Assembly: GCF_963675985.1 (NCBI RefSeq)
Contig: NZ_OY780958.1
Coordinates: 2,232,001-2,296,000 of the forward strand
Reading direction: 5' to 3'
Length of the DNA stretch: 64,000 nucleotides
Source of the DNA: an uncultured Roseibium sp.
Lineage (GTDB): Bacteria; Pseudomonadota; Alphaproteobacteria; Rhizobiales; Stappiaceae
The position numbers and the translations under genes are program-made. Each line of letters starts with the position of its first letter. The stretch's first letter is position 1. Below, piece by piece: positions 1-7,987 of this stretch. The notes beneath the pieces were generated by a model that had not been told where the DNA came from, made no database searches, and saw only the letters and a program-made list of their open reading frames with translations.

Positions 1-901
1 CGTCGGCACCGGTTTCTGGCTGGCGGCCGATCTGCTCGGCGTTCCCGTTCCCTTTGCCTGGGCGCTGGTGTTCGGCGCATTGATCAGCCCGACAGATCCG
101 GTGGCGGTGCTGTCGACACTGAAGACGGTGCGCGTGCCCGCCACGCTCGAGGCTGAAATGACCGGCGAGTCGCTTTTCAATGACGGCGTCGGCGTCGTGA
201 TCTTCACCGTCCTGCTTGCGGCCGCCGTTGGCGCCTCCGGCGACGGCATCGACCTGATCCATATCGGCCAGCTGTTCTTCGTCGAGGCCCTGGGCGGCGC
301 CGTGCTCGGCCTTGGCGCCGGCTATCTCGCCTACAGGGCAATGCGCGCCATCGACGACTACACGATCGAGGTGCTGATCTCGCTGGCGGTGGTCGCGGGT
401 GCCTACACGCTGGCGGGCAAGCTGCACATGAGCGGTCCGATCGCCGTCGTCGTGGCCGGCGTCCTTCTCGGCCATCGCGGCCCCAACGACGCCATGAGCG
501 AGCGGACGGAGCGCTACATCTTCGCCTTCTGGACGCTGGTCGACGAGATCCTGAACTCCGTGCTGTTCCTGCTCATCGGATTGGAAGTGCTCATTCTGCG
601 CCTCGACCCGTCCTTCGGCTGGCTGGTCGCGGCGGCGGTGCCGATCGCGCTCGGCGCGCGCTTCTTCGCCGTAGCGGTTCCCGTGCTGTTTTTAAGCGCG
701 AACCACGTGTTCACGCGCGGCACGATCCCGGTGCTGACCTGGGGCGGGCTGCGCGGCGGCATATCCATCGCCCTTGCGCTGTCGCTGCCAGAGGTCGCGG
801 AAAAATCCGTCCTGCTTGCCGCTACCTACGCGGTCGTTCTCTTCACCGTCATCGTTCAGGGCCTCAGCCTGCGCGGCGTCGTCGAGCGCTACGTCGATTA
901 A
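1..901 (+). CDS. Na+/H+ antiporter, CPA1 (NhaP-like) family, 5'-truncated
   Basis: C-terminal part (about 300 codons) of a polytopic sodium/proton exchanger of the inner membrane; the reading frame is open from base 2, so the true start lies before the window. Two family signatures are visible: GALISPTDPVAV near base 76, and GESLFNDGVGVVIF near base 163, which carries the Asn-Asp pair of the CPA1 ion-binding helix. Several hydrophobic helices follow up to the TAA stop at 899-901. CPA1 exchangers use the proton gradient to expel Na+ (sometimes K+) and serve in pH and salt homeostasis. Family assignment is firm. Ion specificity cannot be read from the sequence. Confidence 0.9.
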   Translation, partial: VGTGFWLAADLLGVPVPFAWALVFGALISPTDPVAVLSTLKTVRVPATLEAEMTGESLFNDGVGVVIFTVLLAAAVGASGDGIDLIHIGQLFFVEALGGAVLGLGAGYLAYRAMRAIDDYTIEVLISLAVVAGAYTLAGKLHMSGPIAVVVAGVLLGHRGPNDAMSERTERYIFAFWTLVDEILNSVLFLLIGLEVLILRLDPSFGWLVAAAVPIALGARFFAVAVPVLFLSANHVFTRGTIPVLTWGGLRGGISIALALSLPEVAEKSVLLAATYAVVLFTVIVQGLSLRGVVERYVD

Positions 902-965
902 CGCAACTTAGTCGAATACCTGCCCTGACGACTGAATTGGCGTCGGCCCCGCCCCACACACAACG

Positions 966-1092
966 GTCCCCCCGTGCTTGAGCCGGGGTCTACTCGCAAA
1001 GCCCCTTGTTGCAGCTTTGATCAGGAGAACAGAAGCTTTGCCAACGCGTAGGCCCCGGGCCTCACTGCGTTCGCCCGAGGGTGAGAGTGTGA
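966..1092. repeat. Intergenic inverted-repeat element
   Basis: Within the 334-bp gap between the antiporter and the monooxygenase, bases 983-1002 (CCGGGGTCTACTCGCAAAGC) are nearly the inverse of 1035-1058, which differs by a few bases and a short insertion. The arms enclose about 32 bases and could form a long imperfect hairpin. The GC-rich flanks (CCCCCCGTGC, GCCCGAGGGTG) resemble degenerate intergenic repeats common in alphaproteobacteria. No ORF of note lies here. It may also act as a transcription end for the antiporter. Family membership is inference. Confidence 0.5.
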
Positions 1093-1143
1093 GGTTGGCG
1101 CCAATAGGGTCCTTCGTGCATGGGGTACCCTGACGGCAACGTT

Positions 1144-1162
1144 ACGTAATTGGTAATTACGT
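1144..1162. promoter_or_regulatory. 19-bp palindrome, putative operator of the flavin monooxygenase
   Basis: ACGTAATTGGTAATTACGT is a perfect inverted repeat with 8-bp arms and a 3-bp spacer, ending 73 bases before the monooxygenase ATG. Size and symmetry fit a dimeric TetR- or MarR-type repressor site. It does not resemble the operator boxes of either TetR gene in this window, so its regulator is probably encoded elsewhere. Confidence 0.5.
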
Positions 1163-1235
1163 CAGTGATACCGCTGCCCGGCTCGAAGCGGAATCGGATA
1201 GACTGCCGCCGCTGCAAGTCACAGGAGCGATTGGG

Positions 1236-2480
1236 ATGGTCGATCAACTGGATGTCGATTGTTGTGTCGTCGGCGGCGGGCCGGCCGGCGTCATGGCGGG
1301 GCTTCTGTTTGCCCGCGCCGGGGCCAGGACCGTCGTTCTTGAGAAGCACGGCGATTTCCTGCGCGATTTCCGGGGCGACACCGTCCACCCCTCCACGCTG
1401 GAACTGATGCACGAACTTGGCGTGCTGGAGGCGTTTCTCGCCCGGCCGCACCAGCAGCTGAGCCGACTGTCGGCCCGCTTCGGCGACGCACTGGTGCATC
1501 TGGCCGACTTCTCCCATTGCGACACGACCTGCAAGTTTATCGCCCTGATGCCTCAGTGGCATTTCCTGGATTTCCTGAACTCGGTCGCCTCGCCCCTGCC
1601 GACCTACCAGTTGCGCCAGAGCGCCGAGGTCACGGACCTGATCTTCGACGGCGACCGTGTCGCCGGCGTGCATGCCGAAACGCCGGATGGCCCGCTGGAA
1701 GTGCGGGCGAAGGTGGTGATCGGCGCCGACGGCCGCGGCTCGCTGGTGCGCGACCGGGCCGGGTTCGAGGTGGAGGATATCGGCGCGCCCATCGACGTGT
1801 TGTGGTTCAGGGTGCCCCGCCCCGAAGGCTTCCACGAGGAAGAGCCGCTGTTCAACATGAACAAGGGCAGTGTCGTCATCACCATCGACCGCGGCGACTA
1901 TTTCCAATGCGCCTTCGTCATTCCCAAGGGAGCGGCGGAGAAGGTGAAAGGCCGGGGGCTGGACCACTTCCGCTCCGTCGTTGTCACCGCCGCGCCGCAT
2001 CTTTCCGGGCTGGTCGATGCGGTGACCGACCTCGACGAGGTCAAGCTGCTGACCGTAACCGTGGACAGGCTCAAGGAGTGGTCGCGGCCGGGCCTTTTGA
2101 TGATCGGCGACAGCGCCCATGCCATGTCACCCATCGGCGGCGTCGGCATCAATCTGGCGGTCCAGGACGCGGTGGCGGCGGCCAACCTGCTGGCCGGTCC
2201 GCTGGCGGAGAGCCAGGACATCGACCCGCTGCTGCCAGGCTTGCGCGAGCGGCGCCTGTGGCCGATCAAGGCGACCCAGTTCGTCCAGGTTCAGGCGCAG
2301 AACCGGCTGATCGCCCCTGCACTGGAGACGTCCAAGCCGAGCAAACCGCCCCTGCCCGCCCGCCTCGCCTCCCGGATGCCGTTCCTGCAGCACAAGCTCG
2401 CCTCGGTGATCGGTGTAGGCGTCCTGCCCGAGCATATTCAAAGCCCGGAGAAATACCGGTTAAGCGCGCAAAGAGAGTGA
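1236..2480 (+). CDS. FAD-dependent monooxygenase, PHBH/UbiH type
   Basis: Predicted flavoprotein aromatic hydroxylase or oxidoreductase of 414 residues, typical for the group A family. The Rossmann FAD-binding motif GGGPAG is at residues 13-18 with the ribose-binding Glu near residue 36. The DG motif (GADGRGS) lies near 162-168, and the second FAD-binding GD motif (GDSAHAMSPIGGVGIN) is near 290-305. An AGGAG ribosome-binding site precedes the ATG by 7-8 bases. Such enzymes use NAD(P)H and O2 to hydroxylate an organic substrate. The substrate cannot be predicted. It stands alone behind a palindromic operator candidate (1144-1162), suggesting inducible expression. UbiH-like quinone biosynthesis is less likely, because no ubi neighbours are present. 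Confidence 0.85.
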   Translation: MVDQLDVDCCVVGGGPAGVMAGLLFARAGARTVVLEKHGDFLRDFRGDTVHPSTLELMHELGVLEAFLARPHQQLSRLSARFGDALVHLADFSHCDTTCKFIALMPQWHFLDFLNSVASPLPTYQLRQSAEVTDLIFDGDRVAGVHAETPDGPLEVRAKVVIGADGRGSLVRDRAGFEVEDIGAPIDVLWFRVPRPEGFHEEEPLFNMNKGSVVITIDRGDYFQCAFVIPKGAAEKVKGRGLDHFRSVVVTAAPHLSGLVDAVTDLDEVKLLTVTVDRLKEWSRPGLLMIGDSAHAMSPIGGVGINLAVQDAVAAANLLAGPLAESQDIDPLLPGLRERRLWPIKATQFVQVQAQNRLIAPALETSKPSKPPLPARLASRMPFLQHKLASVIGVGVLPEHIQSPEKYRLSAQRE

Positions 2481-2596
2481 GCGCGCCTCCGAACCCGATG
2501 GCTCCGGACGGTAAAGTGTCGTAAGGTCAAGAGGCCATGTTTTGACTTGTTCTTATTTACCTGACCGGACCTCGCCGCTTTTTCGGAGTTCCAAGC

Positions 2597-3028
2597 ATGT
2601 TGTTTCGTTTGTTCATCGCCAGCCTGATCGCGCTCTCCTTAAGCGGAGCCGCTGCCGCGCAAGACAATCCGATCGTGAAACGTCTGGCCGATTTCACCCT
2701 TGCCTATAACGCCAGGGACGCGTCGGCGATTGCCGGCTTCTACACCGAAAAGGCCGCCCTGCTTCCGCCCCGGAGCAAGGCATTGGTCGGCCGTGAGCCG
2801 ATCTCGACACACTACGCGAAGGCTTTCGCGGACGGGGTCGGAGACCTCACTTACAAGGTTCTGGAGATCGAGCAGACCGGCCCCGACACGGCCGTCGAGA
2901 TCGGCGAAACCCAGGTCAAGCTTGGCAAGCGGACCATCATGGGCCGGTCCATGCATGTCTGGAAGAACACGGGCGGCCAATGGTTCCTGCACCGGGACAT
3001 CTACCACGTGCTCGCCGTTTCCAAGTGA
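2597..3028 (+). CDS. Secreted SnoaL-like / DUF4440 (SgcJ/EcaC) family protein
   Basis: 143-residue protein with a clear Sec signal peptide (MLFRLFIASLIALSLSGAAAA, cleavage probably before QDNP). It continues as an NTF2-like alpha+beta cone fold recognisable by VKRLADFTLAYNARDASAIAGFYTEKAALLPP, a SnoaL/DUF4440 signature. The C-terminal part (MHVWKNTGGQWFLHRDIYHV) matches the usual last strands of this fold. A CGGAG site precedes the ATG. SgcJ/EcaC-type proteins are mostly uncharacterised; they may bind small hydrophobic ligands or act as isomerases. The mature protein should be periplasmic. It is probably monocistronic, and the next gene is convergent. Confidence 0.75.
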   Translation: MLFRLFIASLIALSLSGAAAAQDNPIVKRLADFTLAYNARDASAIAGFYTEKAALLPPRSKALVGREPISTHYAKAFADGVGDLTYKVLEIEQTGPDTAVEIGETQVKLGKRTIMGRSMHVWKNTGGQWFLHRDIYHVLAVSK

Positions 3029-3068
3029 GCCGTTTTCAGCCACTCAAGGATCGCTCGAGCCCCCCTTT

Positions 3069-3467
3069 CTAGGCAGCCTCGGGAATGCGGGCGATGACCT
3101 TGATTTCGAAATCGAAACCGGCAAGCCAGGTCACACCGACAGCGGTCCAGTTGGGATAGGGCGGGCTCGAGAACGTGCGGTCCTTGACCTGCATGAGGTC
3201 TTCGAACTGCTTTTCCGGGTCCGTGTGAAAGGTCGTCACATCGACGATATCGTCGAACGTACAGCCGGCCGCTGTGAGCGTGGCTTCGAGGTTGTCGAAG
3301 GCCAGCTGGACCTGGCGCGCGAAATCGGGCTCAGGCGTACCGTCGGACCGACTGCCGACCTGGCCGGAGACGAACACCAGATCTCCGGAGCGGATCGCGG
3401 CGGAATAGCCGTGCGCCTCGTAAAGCGCATGCCGGCCGGCGGGAAAGATTGCGTCGCGTTGCGTCAT
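3069..3467 (-). CDS. Rid-family (YjgF/YER057c/UK114) protein lacking the RidA arginine
   Basis: 132-residue Rid-fold protein, normally a homotrimer. The family core is clear: SGDLVFVSGQVG, a middle FARQVQLAFDNLEATLTAAG, and a C-terminal FEIKVIARIPEA. True RidA enzymes hydrolyse reactive enamines/imines using an arginine in a P-x-R motif. Here the aligned segment reads YPNWTAVGV, so the Arg is replaced by Trp and imine deaminase activity is unlikely. The start at 3467 (MTQRDAIFP) is chosen because GAGGGAAC precedes it on the minus strand and the length fits the family; an upstream ATG at 3485 has a weaker site. It is divergent from the TetR gene at 3650 and shares three operator-like boxes with it, so it is probably the regulated target. 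Confidence 0.85.
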   Translation of the reverse strand: MTQRDAIFPAGRHALYEAHGYSAAIRSGDLVFVSGQVGSRSDGTPEPDFARQVQLAFDNLEATLTAAGCTFDDIVDVTTFHTDPEKQFEDLMQVKDRTFSSPPYPNWTAVGVTWLAGFDFEIKVIARIPEAA

Positions 3468-3568
3468 TCCGAGTTCCCTCTTCATCGTTTGCGGATGGCC
3501 TTCAGGGCGCCGGGTTTTGCTCAGCATTTCCCGGCCTCCGAGCTTTCCCTGTTACCGCATCGTTTGAT

Positions 3569-3631
3569 ATACATTTCGTATGTGAACCTACTCACATACA
3601 TTTCGTATGTCAATTCAGATACGCAATGTAT
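3569..3631. promoter_or_regulatory. Three operator boxes between the Rid gene and the TetR gene
   Basis: Three inverted repeats of the same pattern lie in the divergent promoter region: ATAC-ATTTC-GTAT at 3569-3581, ACATAC-ATTTC-GTATGT at 3594-3610 (the most symmetric), and ATAC-GCAAT-GTAT at 3619-3631. Centres are 27 and 23 bases apart. The arrangement between a TetR gene and its divergent neighbour is typical of autoregulated TetR operators. The third box ends 18 bases before the TetR ATG. Confidence 0.7.
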
Positions 3632-3649
3632 GTGAAAATCGGAGCCGCT

Positions 3650-4237
3650 ATGAACGCGAAACGACGTATCGAAACGATGGAAGAAAACCGGGCCAAGCTG
3701 ATCGCGGCCGCCCGCCGGGCCTTTGCCGAGCAGGGATATGCGGCCGCGTCCATGGACGATTTGACCGCCGAAGTGGGCCTGACCCGCGGAGCGCTCTACC
3801 ACAATTTCGGCAACAAGCGCGGGCTGCTGGCTGCGGTGGTCGCCCAGATCGACACGGAAATGGCGCTCCAGGCCCAGGAGGCCGGCGCCCATGCTGCAAA
3901 CGACTGGGAAGGCCTGCTCGCAGAGGGGGAAGCCTATATCCGGATGGCACTCGACCCGGAGGTGCAGCGCATCGTCCTGCTCGACGGGCCGGCGGTGCTG
4001 GGCGACCCGTCGCAATGGCCCAGCCAGAACGCCTGCCTGCAGGCGACGCGGACGATCGTGGAACGGCTGATCGCCGAGGGCATCCTGAAGCCGATGGACC
4101 CGGAAGCCGTCTCCCGGCTCATGAACGGCGCGGCTCTCAATGCCGCGCTATGGATTGCCGCCAGCGAAGACCCGGAAGAGGTCCTGCCGAAAGCCATCGA
4201 AGCCTTCCGCTCCATGGCCACGGGATTGCTCGCCTAG
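3650..4237 (+). CDS. TetR/AcrR family transcriptional regulator
   Basis: 195-residue one-component repressor. The N-terminal helix-turn-helix domain spans about residues 12-58 (AARRAFAEQGYAAASMDDLTAEVGLTRGALYHNFGNKRGLL), with the characteristic TRGALYHNFGNK recognition segment. The C-terminal helical ligand-binding domain includes VLLDGPAVLGDPSQW, resembling the TetR_C_33-like group. ATG 3650 is preferred over the longer upstream frame because it places the HTH at the usual distance and lies just after the operator boxes. It probably represses itself and the divergent Rid-family gene through the boxes at 3569-3631. Ligand unknown. Confidence 0.88.
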   Translation: MNAKRRIETMEENRAKLIAAARRAFAEQGYAAASMDDLTAEVGLTRGALYHNFGNKRGLLAAVVAQIDTEMALQAQEAGAHAANDWEGLLAEGEAYIRMALDPEVQRIVLLDGPAVLGDPSQWPSQNACLQATRTIVERLIAEGILKPMDPEAVSRLMNGAALNAALWIAASEDPEEVLPKAIEAFRSMATGLLA

Positions 4238-4396
4238 CGGGCGGGGTCACTCCGGCGGACATCCGACCCGTTCACTGGCCGCTGACGCGTATCTTTTCTT
4301 ATGCCCCCATGTCTGCCATCATGTCGCGATGCAGGCCGGCAGAACAACCGCTCCGGCCCGATACCGAGATTTCGCAGCCCTGAGCAAGAGATCAGC

Positions 4397-4849
4397 GTGG
4401 CAATCCAGCCTCAAACCGCAGCCGACACCGGCGAGCAAGACGATGATCGGCACGATGACCGGCCCATCATCGTCTTCGACGCCCTGTGCGTGCTGTGCTC
4501 GGCCAATGCGCAATTCATCCTGCGGTTCGACAAGCGCGGGCACTTCCGCCTGGCCTCGATGCAAGGCGCGGTCGGGGCCGCCCTGTTCCGCCGCTGCGGC
4601 ATCGATCCGGACAATCCGGAAACCCTCGTCATCGTTCAGGGTGACAAGGTCCTGCGCGACAGTGATGCGGTGCTTGCCATTTATGACCGACTTGGCGGTG
4701 CCTGGCGGGCGTTGACCCTATTCAAGCTCGTTCCGCGGTTCCTGCGCGACCGGCTTTATCGTCTTGTCGCGCGCAACCGCTACCGGATCTTCGGCCGGCG
4801 GGAGACCTGCTGGGTGCCCACGCCCGAACAGGCCGGACGCATCCTTTGA
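4397..4849 (+). CDS. DCC-family thiol-disulfide oxidoreductase (DUF393)
   Basis: About 150 residues starting at GTG 4397; upstream in-frame ATG 4301 would give 182 residues but adds an unrelated arginine/proline-rich stretch. The thioredoxin-like DCC signature is IIVFDALCVLCSANAQFILRFD, giving the D-x-x-C-x-x-C motif. Middle features such as DSDAVLAIYDRLGGAW and the C-terminal YRLVARNRYRIFGRRETCWVPT are usual for the family. These small proteins are presumed redox-active, but substrates are unknown. The stop codon overlaps the start of the following saccharopine-dehydrogenase-like gene (TTGA, 4846-4849), so the two are translationally coupled and likely act together. GTG start is moderately certain. 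Confidence 0.82.
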   Translation: MAIQPQTAADTGEQDDDRHDDRPIIVFDALCVLCSANAQFILRFDKRGHFRLASMQGAVGAALFRRCGIDPDNPETLVIVQGDKVLRDSDAVLAIYDRLGGAWRALTLFKLVPRFLRDRLYRLVARNRYRIFGRRETCWVPTPEQAGRIL

Positions 4850-6468
4850 AGAAAGTTCTCGTTCTCGGCGGATACGGCGGCTTCGGCAAGCGCCTGTCGA
4901 CCCGGCTGGCCCGGGACGGCTGGCAGGTGCTGGTCGCCGGGCGGAACGGCGACAAGGCCGAAGCTTTCGCGGCCACGCTGGCGAATACGCAAGCCCTGGT
5001 CGCGGACCGCAACGGGGATCTGTCACCGATCCTGAAACAGCATCGGCCGGATCTGCTGATCGACGCGGCCGGCCCGTTCCAGGGCAGCGGCTACGGCGTC
5101 GTGGAAGCCTGCATCGCCCAGGGCGTCCACTATATCGATCTCGCCGACGCGCGCGACTTCGTCTGCGGCATCGGCGCTCTGAACGAGGCAGCCACACGGG
5201 CGGGGGTGACGGTCATATCGGGCGGCTCCAGCGTTCCGGCCCTGTCCGGCGCCGTCGTTCGCCGGCTTGCCGACGACTTGGAGACGGTCCGCTCGGTCGA
5301 GACGTCCCTCAGCGCTTCCAACCGGGCGACGGCGGGCGCTTCCGTTTCCGCGGCCATCCTGAGCTATCTGGGAAAGCCCGTGCGGATCTGGCGCAGGCGG
5401 AGATGGCGACAGGCCTATGGCCTCCAGCAGATCAAGCGGGAACGCTACGCGATTGCCGGCCAGAAACCGCTGTCGCGCCTCGTCGCCCTGGCGGACGTGC
5501 CCGACCACGCGATCTTGCCCGCGGAACTGCCGGGCAAGCCGGCCACCATCTTCCGGGCGGGACCGGAATTCGGCTTCCAGCTCATCGCCCTCTGGCTTTT
5601 GAGCTGGCCGGTCAGATGGGGCTGGCTGCGCTCCGCCGTTCCCCTGGCCCGGTGGCTGCTGCCCCTGCAACGGCTCACCTCCGGTTTTGGCTCGGACCGC
5701 TCCGCCATGGCCGTGGACGTCAAGGGTCTTCACCGGGGCGCGCCTCAAATCAGGCGCTGGACCCTGATCGCCGACCGGGGCGACGGCCCGGAGATCCCGG
5801 TGATCCCGGCCCAGCTTCTGGCCAACGCGCTTGCCGCCGGACGGTTGAAGCCCGGCGCAACGACATCCGCGGCCCTGCTGTCACTCAAGGATTTCGACGA
5901 AGCTTTCGGCGGGAATGCCGTCACCCAGGCCATCGAGACGCGGGCCTATGCGCCGCTCTACCAGCGCGTCATTGGACCGGCCTTCGATACCCTGCCCTTG
6001 CCCGTGCGCGCATTGCATACGGTCGTCGGCGATGGCGGCGCGACGGGAACCGCAACTGTCCGACGCGGAAGGTCGCCCCTCGCCCGCCTCGTCGCCACGG
6101 TGATGCGGTTTCCGCCGGAAGGAGACCACGATCTCCATGTTTCCTTTGAGGAACATGACGGCATCGAGCACTGGACCCGCGACTTCGGCGGCCATGTCTT
6201 TTCAAGCACCCTCAGCCAGTCCGGCACCCATCTGGAAGAGCGCTTCGGCCCGATGCGGTTTTATTTCGACCTGCCGGCCGACGCGTCCGGCCTGACCATG
6301 GTCATGCGCAGATGGACGGTCTTTTCCGTCCCCCTGCCGCTCGCCCTCGCCCCGAAAAGCACGGCGCGGGAATGGGCAGCGGACGAGGACTTCTGTTTCG
6401 ACGTGCCCATCGACCTGCCGCTGATCGGACGGATCGTCCACTATCGCGGCCGGCTGCGAGTGGTGTGA
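4846..6468 (+). CDS. Saccharopine dehydrogenase-like NAD(P)-binding protein with C-terminal DUF4166
   Basis: 540-residue two-domain protein. The N-terminus MKKVLVLGGYGGFGKRLSTRLARDGWQVLVAGR is a Rossmann fold with GGYGGFG, as in the saccharopine dehydrogenase NADP-binding family. It is followed by LIDAAGPFQGSGYGVVEACI and VISGGSSVPALSGAVV. From about residue 380 (VIGPAFDTLPLPVRALH) to the end the sequence matches DUF4166. The start is a TTG at 4846 inside the overlapping TTGA with the upstream DCC gene. ATG is absent at this point, and the Rossmann motif begins immediately after, so the position is well fixed. The fusion is known in proteobacteria but has no established reaction; a redox role with the DCC partner is inference. 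Confidence 0.82.
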   Translation: MKKVLVLGGYGGFGKRLSTRLARDGWQVLVAGRNGDKAEAFAATLANTQALVADRNGDLSPILKQHRPDLLIDAAGPFQGSGYGVVEACIAQGVHYIDLADARDFVCGIGALNEAATRAGVTVISGGSSVPALSGAVVRRLADDLETVRSVETSLSASNRATAGASVSAAILSYLGKPVRIWRRRRWRQAYGLQQIKRERYAIAGQKPLSRLVALADVPDHAILPAELPGKPATIFRAGPEFGFQLIALWLLSWPVRWGWLRSAVPLARWLLPLQRLTSGFGSDRSAMAVDVKGLHRGAPQIRRWTLIADRGDGPEIPVIPAQLLANALAAGRLKPGATTSAALLSLKDFDEAFGGNAVTQAIETRAYAPLYQRVIGPAFDTLPLPVRALHTVVGDGGATGTATVRRGRSPLARLVATVMRFPPEGDHDLHVSFEEHDGIEHWTRDFGGHVFSSTLSQSGTHLEERFGPMRFYFDLPADASGLTMVMRRWTVFSVPLPLALAPKSTAREWAADEDFCFDVPIDLPLIGRIVHYRGRLRVV

Positions 6469-6859
6469 ACGGACCACGCGCTGCCGGGTTCGAGGTTGAT
6501 GACAAACCCTGATTAGGTCATCAACTCTGTTTTGCGCGGTCTTCCTCCCGTCAGTCCCGACAAGCGCTGCGAAGCTGCGTGCAGATCCGGAATCCAGATG
6601 TCAGCGCGAGCGCAAGCGAGGACCGCCTTCAATGGGAAGCAGGACGCCCTCGTGCGCGGCTGATGTCTGGATCCCAGATCGGCGTTCGGCTCCGCCTCAC
6701 TTGTCTGGAATGACCAAGTGTGGGTACCGCGTTGCCTTCACCCACAGGCCGTCCTCCCGAACGAAGCGCGAGCCGGGGTGACGACGGAGAGAGAAGCGCT
6801 TTGTCAGCGGTGTCGGACCGCGCTTGCGCGCAGTCCTTTTCCGTAGAGCCCGCCTGCCC
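6469..6859. repeat. Gap with intergenic inverted repeats
   Basis: 391 bp with no convincing gene. Bases about 6590-6605 (GAATCCAGATGTCAGC) are nearly the inverse of 6659-6674 (GCTGATGTCTGGATCC). The flanks contain degenerate segments of the type seen at 966-1092 (for example GAGCCGGGGTGACGACGG near 6770-6788). This looks like a decayed palindromic intergenic repeat and may end transcription from both convergent neighbours. No defined promoter was recognised. Confidence 0.45.
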
Positions 6860-7987
6860 TTAATTCCGGCTTGCGGCGAGATCCGCGCCCTTGCGCAGGT
6901 TGCGGAGCTTTTTCCAGGTGACGTCGGGATCGATCTTGCCGTAGCCGGCGAAGGTGCCGAAGCCGCAATCGGTGCTGGCGATCACCCGGTCGACACCGAC
7001 AATATCGATGAAGTGCTGCAGCCGCTGGGCGATCAGCTCCGGGTGTTCCACGTAGTTGGAACAGGTGTCGATGACGCCCGGCGCCAAGATCTTGTCGTCG
7101 GGGATCGCCGTGTCGCGCCAGACGACCCATTCGTGCTCGTGGCACGGGTTCGCGCCTTCAAACAGGATGGTGCACGGGCGGGCGGCGAGAACGATGTCGA
7201 TCACCTTTTCCAGAGCGATATCGTGATCGTGCGGGCCCTCGTAGTTGCCCCAGCACAGATGCATGCGCATCCGCTCCTTCGGCAGGCCTTCCGTGGCCGC
7301 ATTCAGGGCCTCGACATTGGCGGCGGCAATCTTCAGGAACTCTTCCTCGGAGGCGTCCTGGTAGCCGGTATGGGCCGACATGGCCAGATCCGGACAGTCG
7401 AACTGGATGTCCAGCCCGGCATCGAGAATGGCCTCGTATTCCGGCCGCATCGCCGCGACCAGGGCGTCCAGATAGGCCTCGTGGCTCGGATAATGGCGGT
7501 TGACCTGAAACGCGGTGATCAGCCCCGGCGACGCTGCATTCATGAACGCCCGGGTGCCCTCGCCTTCCTTGGCCAGGGCTGTCTTGAAGCGGCGGATATC
7601 CTCAAGTGCGGGCTGCAGATCGACCAGCTTGACCTCGCCGATACAGGACGCACGGGTGAACTCCTGCTTGCCCATGATCGCGCTGAGTTTTTGAGCGAGA
7701 CCCGGATGTTCCGCCAGGTCCTGCGCCGGCTTGCGGTCGATATGCCCGCCGAAGCCGCTCAGGCGCTCCTGCATGTAAGTGGAATAGCCGACCTTACCCA
7801 GCTCCCCATCGGAAATGATGCTGACCCCGGCCTCGCGCTGATGCCGGACGGCGTCGTTGATCGCAGCCTGAACGACCGCCTCGAATTCGTCCCTGTCGTA
7901 GTCCTCGCCCTTGTCCTTTGCCAGGAGCAGGGCCGACAGTTTATCGCCGCGCGGCAGGCTGCCCACATGGGTCGTCTCGATTGCCAT
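6860..7987 (-). CDS. MetE-like cobalamin-independent methionine synthase II family protein
   Basis: 375 residues, matching only the C-terminal catalytic half of MetE, as usual for the stand-alone family that also includes epoxyalkane:coenzyme M transferase. The N-terminal TTHVGSLPR motif is typical. The zinc site is suggested by HLCWGNYEGPH (His and Cys near residues 242 and 244), a Glu in ILFEGANP, and a Cys in STDCGFGTF near residue 338. AAAGGAAG precedes the ATG. The protein probably transfers a methyl or alkyl group to a thiol. Whether the donor is methylated folate or another compound cannot be told. It is transcribed away from the IS-bearing islet and has no met neighbours. Confidence 0.85.
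   Translation of the reverse strand: MAIETTHVGSLPRGDKLSALLLAKDKGEDYDRDEFEAVVQAAINDAVRHQREAGVSIISDGELGKVGYSTYMQERLSGFGGHIDRKPAQDLAEHPGLAQKLSAIMGKQEFTRASCIGEVKLVDLQPALEDIRRFKTALAKEGEGTRAFMNAASPGLITAFQVNRHYPSHEAYLDALVAAMRPEYEAILDAGLDIQFDCPDLAMSAHTGYQDASEEEFLKIAAANVEALNAATEGLPKERMRMHLCWGNYEGPHDHDIALEKVIDIVLAARPCTILFEGANPCHEHEWVVWRDTAIPDDKILAPGVIDTCSNYVEHPELIAQRLQHFIDIVGVDRVIASTDCGFGTFAGYGKIDPDVTWKKLRNLRKGADLAASRN

Noticed and set aside
1062..2120. 352-codon antisense frame over the monooxygenase
   Set aside because: Shadow of the flavin monooxygenase, whose FAD motifs are intact on the plus strand.
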